A DNA stretch of 22,198 bases. It comes from Atopobium sp. Lineage in GTDB: Bacteria; Actinomycetota; Coriobacteriia; Coriobacteriales; Atopobiaceae. Below are positions 1-6,551 of the stretch, piece after piece; the first letter of the stretch is position 1, and each line of letters opens with the position of its first letter. The notes below the pieces were generated by a model. The model ran no database searches and was not told the origin of the DNA. It saw only the letters and a program-made list of their open reading frames with translations. A program made the position numbers and the translations under genes. The stretch is from assembly GCA_015258785.1 (NCBI GenBank), contig JABZHP010000014.1, positions 1 through 22,198 on the forward strand, in the 5' to 3' direction.

Positions 1-103
1 CCGCAGGTGCTGCAGGGGCTGCTGGAGCAGCTGGAGCTGCTGGTGCTGCGGGTGCCGCAGGTGCTGCAGGGGCTGCTGGAGCAGCTGGAGCTGCTGGTGC
101 TGC
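1..103 (-). repeat. 54-bp tandem repeat coding for (PAA)n
   Basis: The stretch beginning CCGCAGGTGCTGCAGGG at position 1 recurs at position 55 with no visible change for about 48 bases, giving a 54-bp (18-codon) repeat unit. It lies in frame inside the ABC ATPase tail and codes for repeated Pro-Ala-Ala. The array may continue beyond the left edge. Such in-frame repeats commonly vary in copy number through slippage or recombination. Confidence 0.85.
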
Positions 104-1084
104 AGGAATGACTGGCTGAACAGTGGCGCCGTCCTTTGTGGTGGCCATATCCTGAGCAATCTCGGCAGAAACACCAGGAGCGCCGGCCTCAAGTCCAAGG
201 AAGACTTCCTCAAGAGAAGCGTTGCCGCGAATCTCATCCGTTTTACCTGCGGCAAGAAGCTTGCCCTGACGAATAATTGCAATTTTATTGCAGAGTTTCT
301 CGACAACCTCAAGAACATGTGACGAGAAGAACACGGCAGATCCGCGGTCGGCAAGCTCGTGCAGCATCTTCTTCAACTCGAAGCTTGCTGCTGGATCCAG
401 GCCAACAAATGGCTCGTCCAAAATGATAAGCTTTGGCTCGTGGAGCAGGGCGGAAATCAGAACCAGCTTCTGTTTCATACCGTGAGAGTAGCTGCCAATA
501 GCGTTTGCCAGGGAATCAGTGATGCCCAAGCGGTTGGCCAACGTAGTAATGCGCTCGACGCGGTTCTCTGCAGGAACGCCAAAGATGTCACTGACGTAAT
601 TGAGGTACTTAATGCCGCTCATGAACTCGTAAATGTCTGGGTTATCTGGGACGTAAGCGATGACCTGCTTTGAGCCAACAGGGTCAACCAGCACATTCTT
701 TGAATCCACAAAAATGACGCCGCCCTCAAATGGCTGGGCGCCAACGATGGACTTGATAAGCGTTGTCTTACCTGCGCCGTTGTGGCCGATAAAACCGTAG
801 ATGTCGCCAGGCATGACGTCGAGCGAAAGGTCAGAAACAGCCACCTTAGAGCCATACTTCTTGGTGAAGTGCTGAACGCTCAACACGGGAACAACCTCGC
901 CAGGAGCCGCTGGAGCTGGGGCCGGTGCAGGAGAAGCCGCAGGCGCAGTAGCGGCTGCAGGTGCAGTAGGCGCAGCAGCGGCAGGAGCAGCGGGTGCGGG
1001 AGCCGCAGGAGCAGCAGGAGCTGCGGGTGCAACCGGAGGAACGGGAGCGTTAGGAACAGGTGGCTGTGGGATGTTGTCGGCCAT
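1..1084 (-). CDS. ABC transporter ATP-binding protein with Ala/Pro-rich ends (partial, 3' end outside window)
   Basis: The frame is open from an ATG at 1084 to the window edge, so the C-terminus is missing. The ATPase core is complete. Walker A is GHNGAGKTT at residues 100-108, and the signature is the variant YSHGMKQK around 199-206. Walker B ends in LDEP at 222-225 and the H-loop is SSH at 254-256. This pattern fits the ATPase subunits of ABC-2 type exporters, whose cargo cannot be told from sequence. The first ~65 residues are almost only Ala and Pro after MADNIPQPPVP. The protein ends, as far as visible, in a (PAA)n tail after about residue 325. Such tails are not part of the ABC fold and look like flexible linkers, perhaps leading to another domain beyond the window. 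A good Shine-Dalgarno (GAAGGAAAC) precedes the ATG. Only one base separates it from the stop of the ribbon-helix-helix gene, so the two are probably co-transcribed and translationally coupled. Confidence 0.93.
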   Translation of the reverse strand, partial: MADNIPQPPVPNAPVPPVAPAAPAAPAAPAPAAPAAAAPTAPAAATAPAASPAPAPAPAAPGEVVPVLSVQHFTKKYGSKVAVSDLSLDVMPGDIYGFIGHNGAGKTTLIKSIVGAQPFEGGVIFVDSKNVLVDPVGSKQVIAYVPDNPDIYEFMSGIKYLNYVSDIFGVPAENRVERITTLANRLGITDSLANAIGSYSHGMKQKLVLISALLHEPKLIILDEPFVGLDPAASFELKKMLHELADRGSAVFFSSHVLEVVEKLCNKIAIIRQGKLLAAGKTDEIRGNASLEEVFLGLEAGAPGVSAEIAQDMATTKDGATVQPVIPAAPAAPAAPAAPAAPAAPAAPAAPAAPAAPAAPA

Positions 1085-1085
1085 G

Positions 1086-1286
1086 TTAGTTTCCTTCTTC
1101 CAATTTATCTATCTTGTTCACACGAGTGTCTTGAACTTTTGGAGAGCGCTTTGCCCTTCTCAGAGCATCGCGAAGTATCCATTCTACCTGAGCGTTGGTT
1201 GAACGCATGTCGTCTTGCGCCCAGCGTTCAACCGCCTCCCAGACTTCTGGAGCTACACGAAGTGGATATTGTTTGCGAGGTGCCAT
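1086..1286 (-). CDS. small ribbon-helix-helix (Arc-like) DNA-binding protein
   Basis: This 66-residue protein has the layout of Arc/MetJ-type ribbon-helix-helix regulators. A short basic beta-strand (KQYPLRVAP, residues 5-13) is followed by a helix (EVWEAVERWAQDD) and a second helix (TNAQVEWILRDALRRAK). A charged tail follows. Such proteins dimerise and bind short palindromes through the paired strands. It sits between the SPFH gene (17 bases upstream) and the ABC ATPase gene (one base downstream), so it is the likely regulator of this operon. A perfect palindrome lies in the operon promoter. HicB-like or other antitoxins share this fold, but no toxin gene lies beside it. The ATG has only a weak Shine-Dalgarno (GGCGAG), so translation may depend on coupling. 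Fold assignment is good; the regulatory role is inferred. Confidence 0.8.
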   Translation of the reverse strand: MAPRKQYPLRVAPEVWEAVERWAQDDMRSTNAQVEWILRDALRRAKRSPKVQDTRVNKIDKLEEGN

Positions 1287-1303
1287 GGGTTTCTCGCCAT
1301 GCT

Positions 1304-2293
1304 TTACTGCTGCAAGGAACCGGTGTTAAGTACAGGCTGAGCCTCGGACTCGCCGCAGAGAACAACCATAAGGTTGGAAGCCATGACAGCCTTGCGGTCC
1401 TCGTCGAACTCAACGACGCCATTCTCGGAGAGCTGAGTAAGAGCCATGTCAACCATGGAAACGGCGCCCTCGACGATCTTTTTACGTGCAGCGATGATTG
1501 CCTCTGCCTGCTGTCGGCGAAGCATTGCCTGCGCGATTTCAGGAGCGTAGGACAGGTGCGTGAGGCGAGCGTCATCAACGGTGATACCGGCGACGGAAAG
1601 ATTGCGGCTCAGCTCGGACTGAAGCGCCTCGGAGACTTCCTCGATGTTAGAGCGCAGGGTAATTGCGGTGTTGGACTCGGACTCATCCTCCATGTGGTCG
1701 TAGCTGTAGATGCTCGCGACGTGCCTGAGCGCGGTCTCTGCCTGCATAGCAACGTAGCTGTCATAATCGTCGACGTCAAAGAGGGCCTTTGCGGTATCGC
1801 TGACGCGCCAAACAACAACCTCTGCGATCTCGATTGGGTTACCCATGCGGTCGTTGACCTTGAGGACGTCGCCGTTCAGCGTGCGAGCACGGGTGGAAAT
1901 GATGGAGGTGTGCACGTTTACACTGGGAGTAACGCCTGCAGCGAGAGAAGATAGGTCACCCACGTTTGTAGAAAGGGTCTTGGCGTAGTAAGGATTTGCC
2001 CAACGAAGGCCCTCGTCCTTAACGGTGCCAATATACTTACCAAATAGCACGCACACCTTTGCCTGACCAGGCTGGAGGCTGAACAGGCCACTTGAAACAA
2101 ACAGGCCGGCAAAGAAGAATACCAGCGCGCCAATGATGCTTGGGAATGACGGATCCAGGCGAGGATTTCTGTCTGCAGCGATAGCGCTGAGTACAAAATT
2201 AGCCAAAAACAGGGCTGCAACTGCAAAAAGAGCAATGGTAATCAGCAGGAACAGCCAACCACTCTTGGACTTAATGATTTTCTCGGTGCTCAT
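1304..2293 (-). CDS. SPFH (band 7/prohibitin-like) domain membrane protein
   Basis: The protein has 329 residues with two N-terminal membrane helices (about 12-36 and 51-73). A soluble SPFH-type region follows (around 73-290), starting with the typical FSLQPGQAKVCVLFGKYIGTV. The C-terminal half contains the Ala/Glu-rich helix seen in this family (AQAMLRRQQAEAIIAARKK, about 258-276). SPFH proteins oligomerise at membranes and organise microdomains or partner enzymes; what this one serves is not evident. The start is set by a strong Shine-Dalgarno (AAAGGAG) seven bases before the ATG. It is the first gene of a leftward operon with the ribbon-helix-helix regulator and the ABC ATPase. The family call is firm, the role unknown. 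Confidence 0.9.
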   Translation of the reverse strand: MSTEKIIKSKSGWLFLLITIALFAVAALFLANFVLSAIAADRNPRLDPSFPSIIGALVFFFAGLFVSSGLFSLQPGQAKVCVLFGKYIGTVKDEGLRWANPYYAKTLSTNVGDLSSLAAGVTPSVNVHTSIISTRARTLNGDVLKVNDRMGNPIEIAEVVVWRVSDTAKALFDVDDYDSYVAMQAETALRHVASIYSYDHMEDESESNTAITLRSNIEEVSEALQSELSRNLSVAGITVDDARLTHLSYAPEIAQAMLRRQQAEAIIAARKKIVEGAVSMVDMALTQLSENGVVEFDEDRKAVMASNLMVVLCGESEAQPVLNTGSLQQ

Positions 2294-2331
2294 AAGATCT
2301 CCTTTGTGACAATGAGCCTTCTGTTGGCATC

Positions 2332-2360
2332 ATTGTGATATCACATTGATTGCAAGTCAA
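2332..2360 (-). promoter_or_regulatory. promoter of the SPFH operon
   Basis: Read on the minus strand, a -35 box TTGACT (2360-2355) is followed after 17 bases by a -10-like CACAAT (2337-2332). This lies about 40 bases before the SPFH ATG. The palindrome at 2334-2345 overlaps the -10 box and spacer. Confidence 0.6.
2334..2345. promoter_or_regulatory. candidate operator palindrome TGTGATATCACA
   Basis: TGTGATATCACA is a perfect 12-bp palindrome overlapping the -10 region of the SPFH operon promoter. A bound repressor there would block RNA polymerase. The ribbon-helix-helix protein encoded as second gene of the same operon is the obvious candidate, but this is inference. Confidence 0.55.
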
Positions 2361-2594
2361 GAGAAATTTTTATTTAAATGTTATTCAAAAATTGCAGGTG
2401 AGACGGTGGTTTTTCGGCGAGCAGTGCGCGAAAAACGGCGAGCAATGAGCGCTTGGTCGCGCAAGGTGCGTGTGGCGCGTGGCGAGAAGGTTGCTGCACG
2501 TGGTGCATGGCGCGTGGCGAGAAGAACGCTGCACGTGGCGAGAAGCTCGTCTCTTCGAGAAAAGTAACCGACCTGTAAGGCTTGGATCGAGCGC
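2361..2594. other. non-coding stretch with short GC-rich repeats
   Basis: I see no gene with a credible start or protein signature here. The stretch is rich in variants of GTGGCGAGAAG and GCACGTGG. A small stem (CTCG/CGAG) lies around 2547-2560. The open frames that cross it on both strands have repetitive Arg/His-rich products that match no family I know and are probably by-products of the base composition. Confidence 0.6.
2473..2545. repeat. short direct repeats of CGTGGCGAGAAG
   Basis: TGGCGCGTGGCGAGAAG occurs at 2473-2489 and again, identical, at 2508-2524. A shorter copy, CGTGGCGAGAAG, is at 2534-2545. The copies are separated by variants of GCTGCACGTGG. No coding role is evident. Confidence 0.75.
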
Positions 2595-2712
2595 GCCTGA
2601 TTTCTGCAAAGAATCTGTAACTTTTGCCTGAAAATGTAAAAGAATCGGTAGATTTGCCTGATTTTGTCAAAGAATCGGTGGCTCAAATACAGATTCTTTG
2701 CACTTTTCAGGC
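2595..2712. repeat. modular inverted-repeat element A (~31-bp period)
   Basis: Three direct units begin with GCCTGA at 2595, 2626 and 2656, so the period is 31 then 30 bp. Each unit contains AAAGAATCKGTR. The element closes with an inverted unit at 2688-2712 (…GATTCTTTGCACTTTTCAGGC), which pairs imperfectly with the first unit. The ends are therefore GCCTGA and TCAGGC. Element B has the same architecture. No transposase or open frame of known type is inside it. Confidence 0.75.
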
Positions 2713-2770
2713 GGACCTTTCGTGACGTGACTTTTGAATCCGAGGTTAGTTTCACAAGCACTCTCATGGA

Positions 2771-2890
2771 GCCTGATTTTCTCGCCATGTCTGAATGATT
2801 TGCCGGAAAAGTGCACCTTGTCTGAGCGATTTGCCGGTTTTTCTCATCATGTCTGAGTAAATTTACTCAGACATGATGAGCTTTTCAGGC
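2771..2890. repeat. modular inverted-repeat element B with a perfect 38-bp palindrome
   Basis: Direct units begin with GCCTGA (2771), GCCGGA (2802) and GCCGGT (2833), a 31-bp period. Each carries TGTCTGA at the same offset, the place where element A has ATCTGT or ATCGGT. The third unit runs into a perfect 38-bp palindrome at 2843-2880 with the half-site CTCATCATGTCTGAGTAAA. The element ends in TCAGGC at 2890. The outer parts (2771-2795 and 2867-2890) are also inverted copies of each other. The element would fold into a long cruciform or RNA hairpin. Confidence 0.8.
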
Positions 2891-2939
2891 TCGCAATCAG
2901 AGCCAATCAAAAAAATGGAGAGAGGCAGCTTGAACGCAT

Positions 2940-2973
2940 AAAAACACACCTCGGGAGAAACCCCAAGGTGTGT
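2940..2973 (-). terminator. intrinsic terminator of the dehydrogenase gene
   Basis: On the minus strand the stem ACACACCT/AGGTGTGT (2973-2966 with 2951-2944) carries an inner GGG/CCC. It is followed by a run of five T (2944-2940). It lies about 130 bases after the stop of the dehydrogenase gene and is the natural end of that transcript. Confidence 0.8.
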
Positions 2974-3010
2974 TCGGTGTTCGGTGTGCACTATTACCTA
3001 CTCGCAGCCA

Positions 3011-3082
3011 CAGCCTCGCGCCCGTCGCAGCCTGCAGCCTCGCGCCTGCCGCAGCCCGCAGCCTCGCGCCCATCGCGGCTAC
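3011..3082. repeat. 24-bp tandem repeat, three copies
   Basis: Copies start at 3011, 3035 and 3059 with the core CAGCCTCGCGCC followed by variants of CGTCGCAGCCTG. They lie between the dehydrogenase stop codon (3105) and its terminator, so they would be transcribed as 3' untranslated RNA. The GC content is far above that of the neighbours. Confidence 0.8.
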
Positions 3083-3104
3083 AGCCGGTACGGCGTGCGG
3101 CGCG

Positions 3105-4073
3105 CTAGTCAATACGAGCGTCTACCTCAAGCCAACCGAGCTGGTCGATGTTGCCCTTGACATGCTCGCAAGACTTGCGCCATGCCTCAATCTCGGAGTC
3201 GGAGAGCTCGGGCACAAAGACCTTCTCGACACCATTGGCGCCGATAACTGCAGGAAGTGAAGAATAGAAGCCAGACACGCCATACACGTCGTTGAGCAGC
3301 GTGGAAACTGGCGTGATCAGCTTGGTGTCGTGGACAATGGCCTTGATGACCTCGACAGCTCCGTTTGCAATGGAGTACTCGGTGCACTGCTTGCCGCTGT
3401 AAGTGACGTAACCGCCCATGCGACCAGCCTGCTCAAGCTCTGGAAGGTCAAAGGTCTTGCCCGTCTGAGCTGCAACTTCGTCGAGGGTGAGGCAGCCAAT
3501 AGAAACGTGCGACCAGCAAGCAAACATGCCGTTGCCGTGCTCGCCAAGCATCCAAGCGTTGATGCAAGATGCTGGATAACCAGTTGCGCCAGAAAGGGCG
3601 TGGCGGAGTCGAGCGGAGTCCAGCGTGGTGCCGGAGCCGATAACCTTGTAGGGGTCAGCGCCAGTCAGATACTGGAGCTCGGTGGTAACAACGTCGCAGG
3701 GGTTTGCGATGTTGACCCAAACGCCATCAAAGCCAGCGTCTGCGATACGCTTTGCGAACTTCTTGGCCTCGTCAGTAGTAACAAAGAGCTCGCCATCGCG
3801 ATTGCCCGCAGCAGCAGCTACGTGACCTGCGGCGTTAACGATAATGTCGCAGCCAGCAAGTTCCTCGTAACGGTCATCAAGCTCAAAGACGCGAGCAGGG
3901 TGTGGATAAAATGGCATTGCGTCCAGCAGGTCGTTTACCTGAGCCTTGCAGAGGACCTCATTTGTGTCGCTAATGTAGAGCTCAGTTGCAAGTCCCTGGT
4001 AAAGTAGGGCGTTTGCAACATGTGCGCCAACATGATTAGCGCCGATAATACCAATTTTGCTGATAAGAGCCAT
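3105..4073 (-). CDS. L-lactate / L-2-hydroxyacid dehydrogenase family protein
   Basis: The 322-residue NAD-dependent enzyme would interconvert a 2-oxoacid and an L-2-hydroxyacid in the cytoplasm, as in fermentative lactate formation. The start is taken at 4073 (MALISKIGIIGANHVGAHV), because AGAGGTGG stands just before that ATG. A further in-frame ATG at 4097 lacks such a site. The glycine-rich NAD loop GIIGANHVGAHV lies near the N-terminus. NPCDVVT, LDSARLR (catalytic Asp and substrate-binding Arg) and GEHGN (catalytic His) follow in the usual order. The active-site loop reads HVAAAAGNRDGELF, without the QKPGETR of classical lactate dehydrogenase. GEHGN rather than GEHGD recalls L-2-hydroxyisocaproate dehydrogenases. 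Family firm; exact substrate open. Confidence 0.88.
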   Translation of the reverse strand: MALISKIGIIGANHVGAHVANALLYQGLATELYISDTNEVLCKAQVNDLLDAMPFYPHPARVFELDDRYEELAGCDIIVNAAGHVAAAAGNRDGELFVTTDEAKKFAKRIADAGFDGVWVNIANPCDVVTTELQYLTGADPYKVIGSGTTLDSARLRHALSGATGYPASCINAWMLGEHGNGMFACWSHVSIGCLTLDEVAAQTGKTFDLPELEQAGRMGGYVTYSGKQCTEYSIANGAVEVIKAIVHDTKLITPVSTLLNDVYGVSGFYSSLPAVIGANGVEKVFVPELSDSEIEAWRKSCEHVKGNIDQLGWLEVDARID

Positions 4074-4186
4074 AGTCCACCTCTTTTGTCTCGCCAAAAT
4101 ACTGTGCCTGTTAGCTTAACGGTTTTCTAGGCAAACGGGAAACGATACAAAAAATGAAACATATTAGATACAACAATCCCCTCAAC

Positions 4187-4215
4187 GTGCCATTTAAGCC
4201 CGCAAACGGTATAGT
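4187..4215 (+). promoter_or_regulatory. probable promoter of the RNA methyltransferase gene
   Basis: A -35-like GTGCCA (4187-4192), a 17-base spacer and a good -10 box TATAGT (4210-4215) precede the ATG at 4242. GGAGAGGA (4231-4238) follows as ribosome binding site. The -35 box is only a partial match. Confidence 0.5.
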
Positions 4216-4241
4216 AGTAACCCAAGATTTGGAGAGGAACT

Positions 4242-5501
4242 ATGGGATACAAGACACCAACATGCTCTATTGCGCGTAGCTGCGGAGGCTGTGAATGGCT
4301 TTCGGTCCCCTATCCTATCCAACTTAAGCGCAAACAAGCGCAGGTAGAGGAACTTCTCGCCCCGCTAGCAAGCATCAATAACGTAACTATCGAGCCCATC
4401 CGCGGAATGGACGAGCCCCTGGCGTATCGTCACAAGGCAGCAACGCCCTTTGCACCAGGTAAGGGCCGCACGGTTCGCTCTGGTTTTTACGCAAGCGGAA
4501 CGCACAAAATTATTGCTTCAAAGGAATGCCTGGTAGAAGACGGTCGAGCTCGTGCTATCCTCAACGACGTGGCGTATCTTGCCGGCCAGTTCAACATCCA
4601 TGCTTACCAGGAAGATCGCGGCAAGGGAGCGCTGCGCCACGGCGTAGTGCGCTGCGGATATGCCACCGATGACGTCATGCTGGTGCTGGTGGTCAACGGC
4701 CAACATCTACCCCATGAGCAGGAGTTTATTGCCGCACTTCGCAAGGCACATCCCGAGCTGACCAGCATCTTCTTGAACGTCAACCAGAAGCGCACCAACG
4801 CAATCTTAGGGCGAGAAACCCGTCTGCTTTGGGGTTCAACATCCATGAGCGACAAACTTTTGGGCTGCACGTTTGAGATTGGTCCAACCAGTTTCTACCA
4901 GACCAACCCTCAGCAAACTGAGGTGCTCTACCAGCTGGCCATCGACGGCGCGCTAGCTGGCGCCGAGCTTGTTGGCTCCGAGCAGACCGGCGCCGCTCAG
5001 GTCGGCGCCTCCGCGCAAACAAACGCACCCGCTCCGACTAACAACCTACGAGTTCTTGACGCTTACTGCGGCACAGGAACCATTGGACTTTGCTTGGCAC
5101 ACGCTGCCGAAGCTCAGGGCATCAACCTCTTGCTCACTGGTGTTGACCAGGTTGAGAACAACATTCAGATGGCTCGCAGAAACGCTCGAAACAATAAGCT
5201 TGAAGCTGAGTTTATCTGCGACGATGCCACTCGCTACATGCAAGCTCTGGCAAAAGACGGTCAGAACTTTGATGTCATTATTCTTGACCCGCCTCGCGCT
5301 GGTTCCACGCCCACCTTCCTCAAGGCAACAACTCAGCTAGCCCAGAAGAAAATCGTGTACGTGAGCTGCAACGTTGTAACGCAGGCCAGGGACCTCAAAG
5401 TTCTTCTCGACAGTGGCTTTGCCATTGAGCGCGTGACGCCTGTGGACATGTTCCCCCACACCAAGCACGTTGAGTGCGTTGTGGTGCTTTCTCGGACCTA
5501 G
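4242..5501 (+). CDS. rlmD: uracil-5 RNA methyltransferase, TrmA/RlmD (RumA) family
   Basis: The 419-residue protein methylates C5 of a uridine in RNA using S-adenosylmethionine. N-terminal cysteines C8, C14, C17 and C96 form the [4Fe-4S] cluster set of the family. FYQTN (218-222) is the usual motif before the methyltransferase fold, which has the SAM loop DAYCGTGTIG (273-282) and DPPRAG (349-354). The nucleophilic cysteine is in YVSCN (C376) and the base is E411 in HTKHVEC. There is no N-terminal TRAM domain. Residues about 238-268 are an Ala/Gly/Gln-rich insert just before the SAM loop and look like a loose linker. The RlmD name (23S U1939) is the common annotation; the target could instead be another rRNA or tRNA uridine. 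Confidence 0.9.
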   Translation: MGYKTPTCSIARSCGGCEWLSVPYPIQLKRKQAQVEELLAPLASINNVTIEPIRGMDEPLAYRHKAATPFAPGKGRTVRSGFYASGTHKIIASKECLVEDGRARAILNDVAYLAGQFNIHAYQEDRGKGALRHGVVRCGYATDDVMLVLVVNGQHLPHEQEFIAALRKAHPELTSIFLNVNQKRTNAILGRETRLLWGSTSMSDKLLGCTFEIGPTSFYQTNPQQTEVLYQLAIDGALAGAELVGSEQTGAAQVGASAQTNAPAPTNNLRVLDAYCGTGTIGLCLAHAAEAQGINLLLTGVDQVENNIQMARRNARNNKLEAEFICDDATRYMQALAKDGQNFDVIILDPPRAGSTPTFLKATTQLAQKKIVYVSCNVVTQARDLKVLLDSGFAIERVTPVDMFPHTKHVECVVVLSRT

Positions 5502-5530
5502 ATTAAAGGCACAAACTGATTCGAGCTGCT

Positions 5531-6292
5531 ATGAAAACGGTAGAATTTGGAAAACAACATAACGACGTAATCATGCTGCTTCATGGCGGCGGTTTATCTT
5601 GGTGGAATTATAAAGCCGAGGCTGAACTACTGAAGGATCAATATCACGTTGTGCTGCCAATCCTTGACGGACATGCAGGTAGTGACAGTGACTTTATAAG
5701 CATCGAGAAAAACGCAAGTCGGCTCATTTCTTTTATCGATAAAGAATTTGGTGGCTCGGTTCTCCTTATTGGAGGCCTATCCCTTGGCGCACAGATTTTA
5801 GTAGAAATGCTGACGCAACGAAACTCAATTTGTCAAAACGCCATCATTGAAAGTGCGTCTGTCATTCCCTCCAAGCTGACAAATCTCCTGATCAAGCCAA
5901 CGTTTTCTCTAAGTTATGGCTTAGTAAAAAAGAAGAGCTTTGCTCAAATGCAATTTGACTATCTTCATATTCGTAAAGATTTATTTGAAGACTATTATCG
6001 GGACACATCACAAATCTCAAAAGAAAACATGATTGCATTCTTGGAAGCAAATACATCCTATGAGATAAAACCCGGCCTTCAAGATGTCCACGCCAACATC
6101 CATATACTTGTCGGCGAAAAAGAACAGAAAAAGATGATCTGTTCAGCAGAACAATTACATAAGGCACTGCCTAATAGCGTTCTTGAAATAAAGAAAGACT
6201 TATATCATGGCGAATATTCCATCAATTGCCCAGAGGAGTATACAAAAGAACTCCTAGACATGATTTGCTACATATTAAATAAATCAGCGTGA
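5531..6292 (+). CDS. alpha/beta hydrolase
   Basis: This 253-residue cytoplasmic protein has the alpha/beta-hydrolase pattern. HGGG (18-21) supplies the oxyanion hole, and GGLSLGAQ (81-88) is the nucleophile elbow with Ser84. The C-terminal catalytic histidine is probably H226 in LYHGEYS. An acidic residue of the VGEKEQ stretch (194-199) follows a strand where the catalytic acid is often found. The substrate is unknown. It starts 29 bases after the methyltransferase stop, with only a weak ribosome binding site. Its codons are visibly AT-richer than those of the methyltransferase, as are those of the following toxin-antitoxin genes, which suggests later acquisition. Its last 25 bases overlap the convergent toxin gene. 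Confidence 0.82.
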   Translation: MKTVEFGKQHNDVIMLLHGGGLSWWNYKAEAELLKDQYHVVLPILDGHAGSDSDFISIEKNASRLISFIDKEFGGSVLLIGGLSLGAQILVEMLTQRNSICQNAIIESASVIPSKLTNLLIKPTFSLSYGLVKKKSFAQMQFDYLHIRKDLFEDYYRDTSQISKENMIAFLEANTSYEIKPGLQDVHANIHILVGEKEQKKMICSAEQLHKALPNSVLEIKKDLYHGEYSINCPEEYTKELLDMICYILNKSA

Positions 6293-6546
6293 CTTCCCGT
6301 ACGAGAAGCAACAAGTATAAGCTCGTCTTTATGAATAGCATAAATCAAAAGCCAGTCTGGTTGAATATGGCATTCTCTAAACCCTTGGTAGGATCCAGTA
6401 AGAGCGTGATCTTTGTGTTTTAGGTCTAAAGCTTCCCCAGCGCAGAGTTTGTCGAGCACCTCTTGGAGTGGAGATATATCAAGACCTCGCTTTTTAATGC
6501 GCTTGTAATCCTTCCGAAACTTAGAAGTTGCTTGAAGTTTAAGCAT
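6268..6546 (-). CDS. type II toxin, YafQ family mRNA endoribonuclease
   Basis: The 92-residue protein matches the YafQ branch of the RelE toxin fold. These toxins cut mRNA on the ribosome. The expected active-site residues are all visible: H47 in KDH, H60 in ECH, D64 and W65 in PDWLLIY, R82 in SRTGSH, H86, and F90 near the C-terminus. The full length and intact residues argue for an active toxin. It begins five bases after the antitoxin stop, as is usual for such operons. It is convergent with the alpha/beta hydrolase, and the two coding regions overlap by 25 bases with no terminator between them. Confidence 0.9.
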   Translation of the reverse strand: MLKLQATSKFRKDYKRIKKRGLDISPLQEVLDKLCAGEALDLKHKDHALTGSYQGFRECHIQPDWLLIYAIHKDELILVASRTGSHADLFNM

Positions 6547-6551
6547 ATAAC

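Noticed and set aside
1291..1300. TTCTCGCCAT as a dispersed motif (also near 2779, 10313 and 17816)
   Set aside because: It is too short and too close to the local composition and start-codon contexts to claim as a repeat without genome-wide counts.
782..1954. Long 390-codon open frame on the plus strand
   Set aside because: It lies antisense to the ABC ATPase, ribbon-helix-helix and SPFH genes, whose protein motifs are clear. Its own product is unlike any family.
2346..2788. Open reading frames on both strands (up to 135 codons) in the gene-free region
   Set aside because: They are made of repeat units and GC-rich low-complexity sequence, have no ribosome binding site, and their Arg/His/Ser-rich products match no family.
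2595..2890. Regular ~31-bp repeats as a CRISPR array
   Set aside because: There are no unique spacers between constant repeats. The units are contiguous, degenerate, and closed by inverted copies, and no cas gene is nearby.
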